Under the pieces are notes generated by a model. The model was not told the DNA's origin and searched no databases. It worked only from the letters and a program-made list of their open reading frames with translations. Below, one piece after another: positions 63,196 to 64,000 of a DNA stretch of 64,000 bases (within the stretch, counting starts at the first letter, position 1; each line of letters begins with the position of its first letter). A program made the position numbers and the translations under genes. The stretch is from NCBI GenBank assembly GCA_029379225.1, contig JAQYWR010000005.1, positions 152,210-216,209 of the forward strand, written 5' to 3'. This stretch comes from Nostoc sp. S4 (GTDB taxonomy: Bacteria; Cyanobacteriota; Cyanobacteriia; Cyanobacteriales; Nostocaceae).

Positions 63196-63879
63196 ATGGT
63201 GAATTCTTTACAATCTTTATTTGATGCGATCGCTCATGCTGGTGATGAGCAAGAACTGCGATCGCAAGTCATTACTAAACTGATTGAGTATTTTGCTGCT
63301 GAACGTTCGGGGCTATTTTTCTTCGATCGGCTTTGGGAATTTGAGAAAAACATACCTCGTCCGCTGCGATTAGCATTCTCTTTAAAACACAATCCAATCT
63401 TGCGTTATTTGGTTGAGCATCACGCCGTAGTTCACGAAGAATTATTGTTACCGCTAGGAGAATGGCAGATTATTTGTCCGCGTTCTGACCACTATCATGT
63501 AATGGTTGGCCCAGTTGTCGGTAATGGTCGTCTAATTGGCGCCATTGGTGTAACTCGTACTCGAAATACTCCTGCCTTTAACACACAAGAATTAGCTGAT
63601 TTAAGTGCCTTGTGTCTTCATATTTCAACTTGGCGTGCAACATTACAATTACAATCAACACTTTTCAATTCTCTCAATACTAACCCTTTAACACAACGTG
63701 AAGTTCAAATTGCCCAACTAGTAGCACAAGGACTAACAAATGCTGAAATTGGTACAACCCTCTGGATTACAGAAAATTCTGTTAAGCAAGCTTTGAAACG
63801 CATATTCCGCAAGCTTAATGTTTCATCTCGTGCAGAGATGGTAGCTCGGCTCTCCTCAAATATAAGTTTAGTTAGATAA
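63196..63879 (+). CDS. GAF-LuxR-type transcriptional regulator
   Basis: A 227-residue regulator. The N-terminal about 145 residues resemble a GAF-like sensor domain (ELRSQVITKLIEYFAAERSG, LFFFDRLWEF, HYHVMVGPVVGNGRLIGAIG). The C-terminal LuxR helix-turn-helix (about 160-222) is complete: NPLTQREVQIAQLVAQGLTN, AEIGTTLWITENSVKQALKR, IFRKLNVSSRAEMVARL. It probably activates genes in response to an unknown ligand or redox state. Divergent from the truncated sulfurtransferase gene, whose intact ancestor may have been its target. The remaining 120 bp of the window downstream show no gene. Confidence 0.9.
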   Translation: MVNSLQSLFDAIAHAGDEQELRSQVITKLIEYFAAERSGLFFFDRLWEFEKNIPRPLRLAFSLKHNPILRYLVEHHAVVHEELLLPLGEWQIICPRSDHYHVMVGPVVGNGRLIGAIGVTRTRNTPAFNTQELADLSALCLHISTWRATLQLQSTLFNSLNTNPLTQREVQIAQLVAQGLTNAEIGTTLWITENSVKQALKRIFRKLNVSSRAEMVARLSSNISLVR

Positions 63880-64000
63880 TAAGCTGTTCCACATCTACTT
63901 TGCATATCTAAATTTCATTAAAGTCTTGTGGGGTGGGCATCTTGCCATTGGTGTCAAGTTAAGAAAAATAGAAACTTGTCAAGTGGGTAAAACTCAATGG

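Noticed and set aside
1..64000. PatS/HetN-type RGSGR pentapeptide near the HetC/HetP genes
   Set aside because: I looked in the predicted proteins and short frames and found no RGSGR; the GRSGSGK in the exporter is its ATP-binding loop.

Overview
The window looks like chromosomal DNA of a filamentous, heterocyst-forming cyanobacterium of the Nostoc/Anabaena type. Reasons: frequent HIP1 octamers (GCGATCGC) in genes and gaps, two small proteins with the HetP core motif ([13 protein letters not shown]), a HetC-like exporter, cyanobacterial families such as DUF3110 and DUF3082, a XisI relic, and AT-rich gaps full of short dispersed repeats. No rRNA, tRNA, CRISPR array or replication origin was recognised.

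Layout. 1-7.8 kb: a peptide-export locus. The end of a HopA1-domain gene and a HetP-like gene converge on a minus-strand cluster (HTH protein, C39-peptidase/cyclic-nucleotide-domain ABC exporter, HlyD adaptor, parvulin isomerase). 7.8-10.3 kb: gene-poor, with one miniature inverted-repeat element. 10.3-21.4 kb: a decayed mobile region with ISH3, IS630 and IS5 elements broken by frameshifts, a truncated tyrosine recombinase, a ruined CHAT/TPR gene, and relics of Uma2, DUF5996 and a second IS5 transposase. Among these stand apparently intact genes: a Uma2 nuclease, a putative RHH regulator with its own direct repeats, an NADP oxidoreductase, an NTF2-like protein and a LysR regulator.

21.4-56.8 kb is mostly core and metabolic: PotD and PotB, with PotA 23 kb away; Uma2; MurQ; DUF3110; a 2.0-kb-codon TamB; a trehalose synthase-maltokinase fusion; a GNAT; an orphan sugar permease; a GIY-YIG protein; a siderophore-type ATPase; an indole-glycerol-phosphate synthase paralogue; a second HetP-like gene; a REC-AraC regulator; the rsmA-ispE-DUF3082 cluster; and PBP2. 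A compact restriction-modification locus (HTH regulator, putative endonuclease, m5C methyltransferase) lies at 50.2-52.4 kb with shared palindromic sites. After it come a VanY-type peptidase, an AEC transporter, a phosphoribosyltransferase and a GPH-type symporter.

57-64 kb is accessory again: a pair of TIR proteins, one soluble and one membrane-anchored and probably catalytically dead; RtcA; toxin-antitoxin remnants in which the antitoxin is intact but the toxin has a stop codon; a dead IS701-type element abutting a sulfurtransferase gene cut off in its first domain; and a GAF-LuxR regulator.

The most promising systems are the HetC/HetP/HopA1 export locus, the TIR pair and the miniature element, whose exact ends can be proved from the transposase it interrupts.
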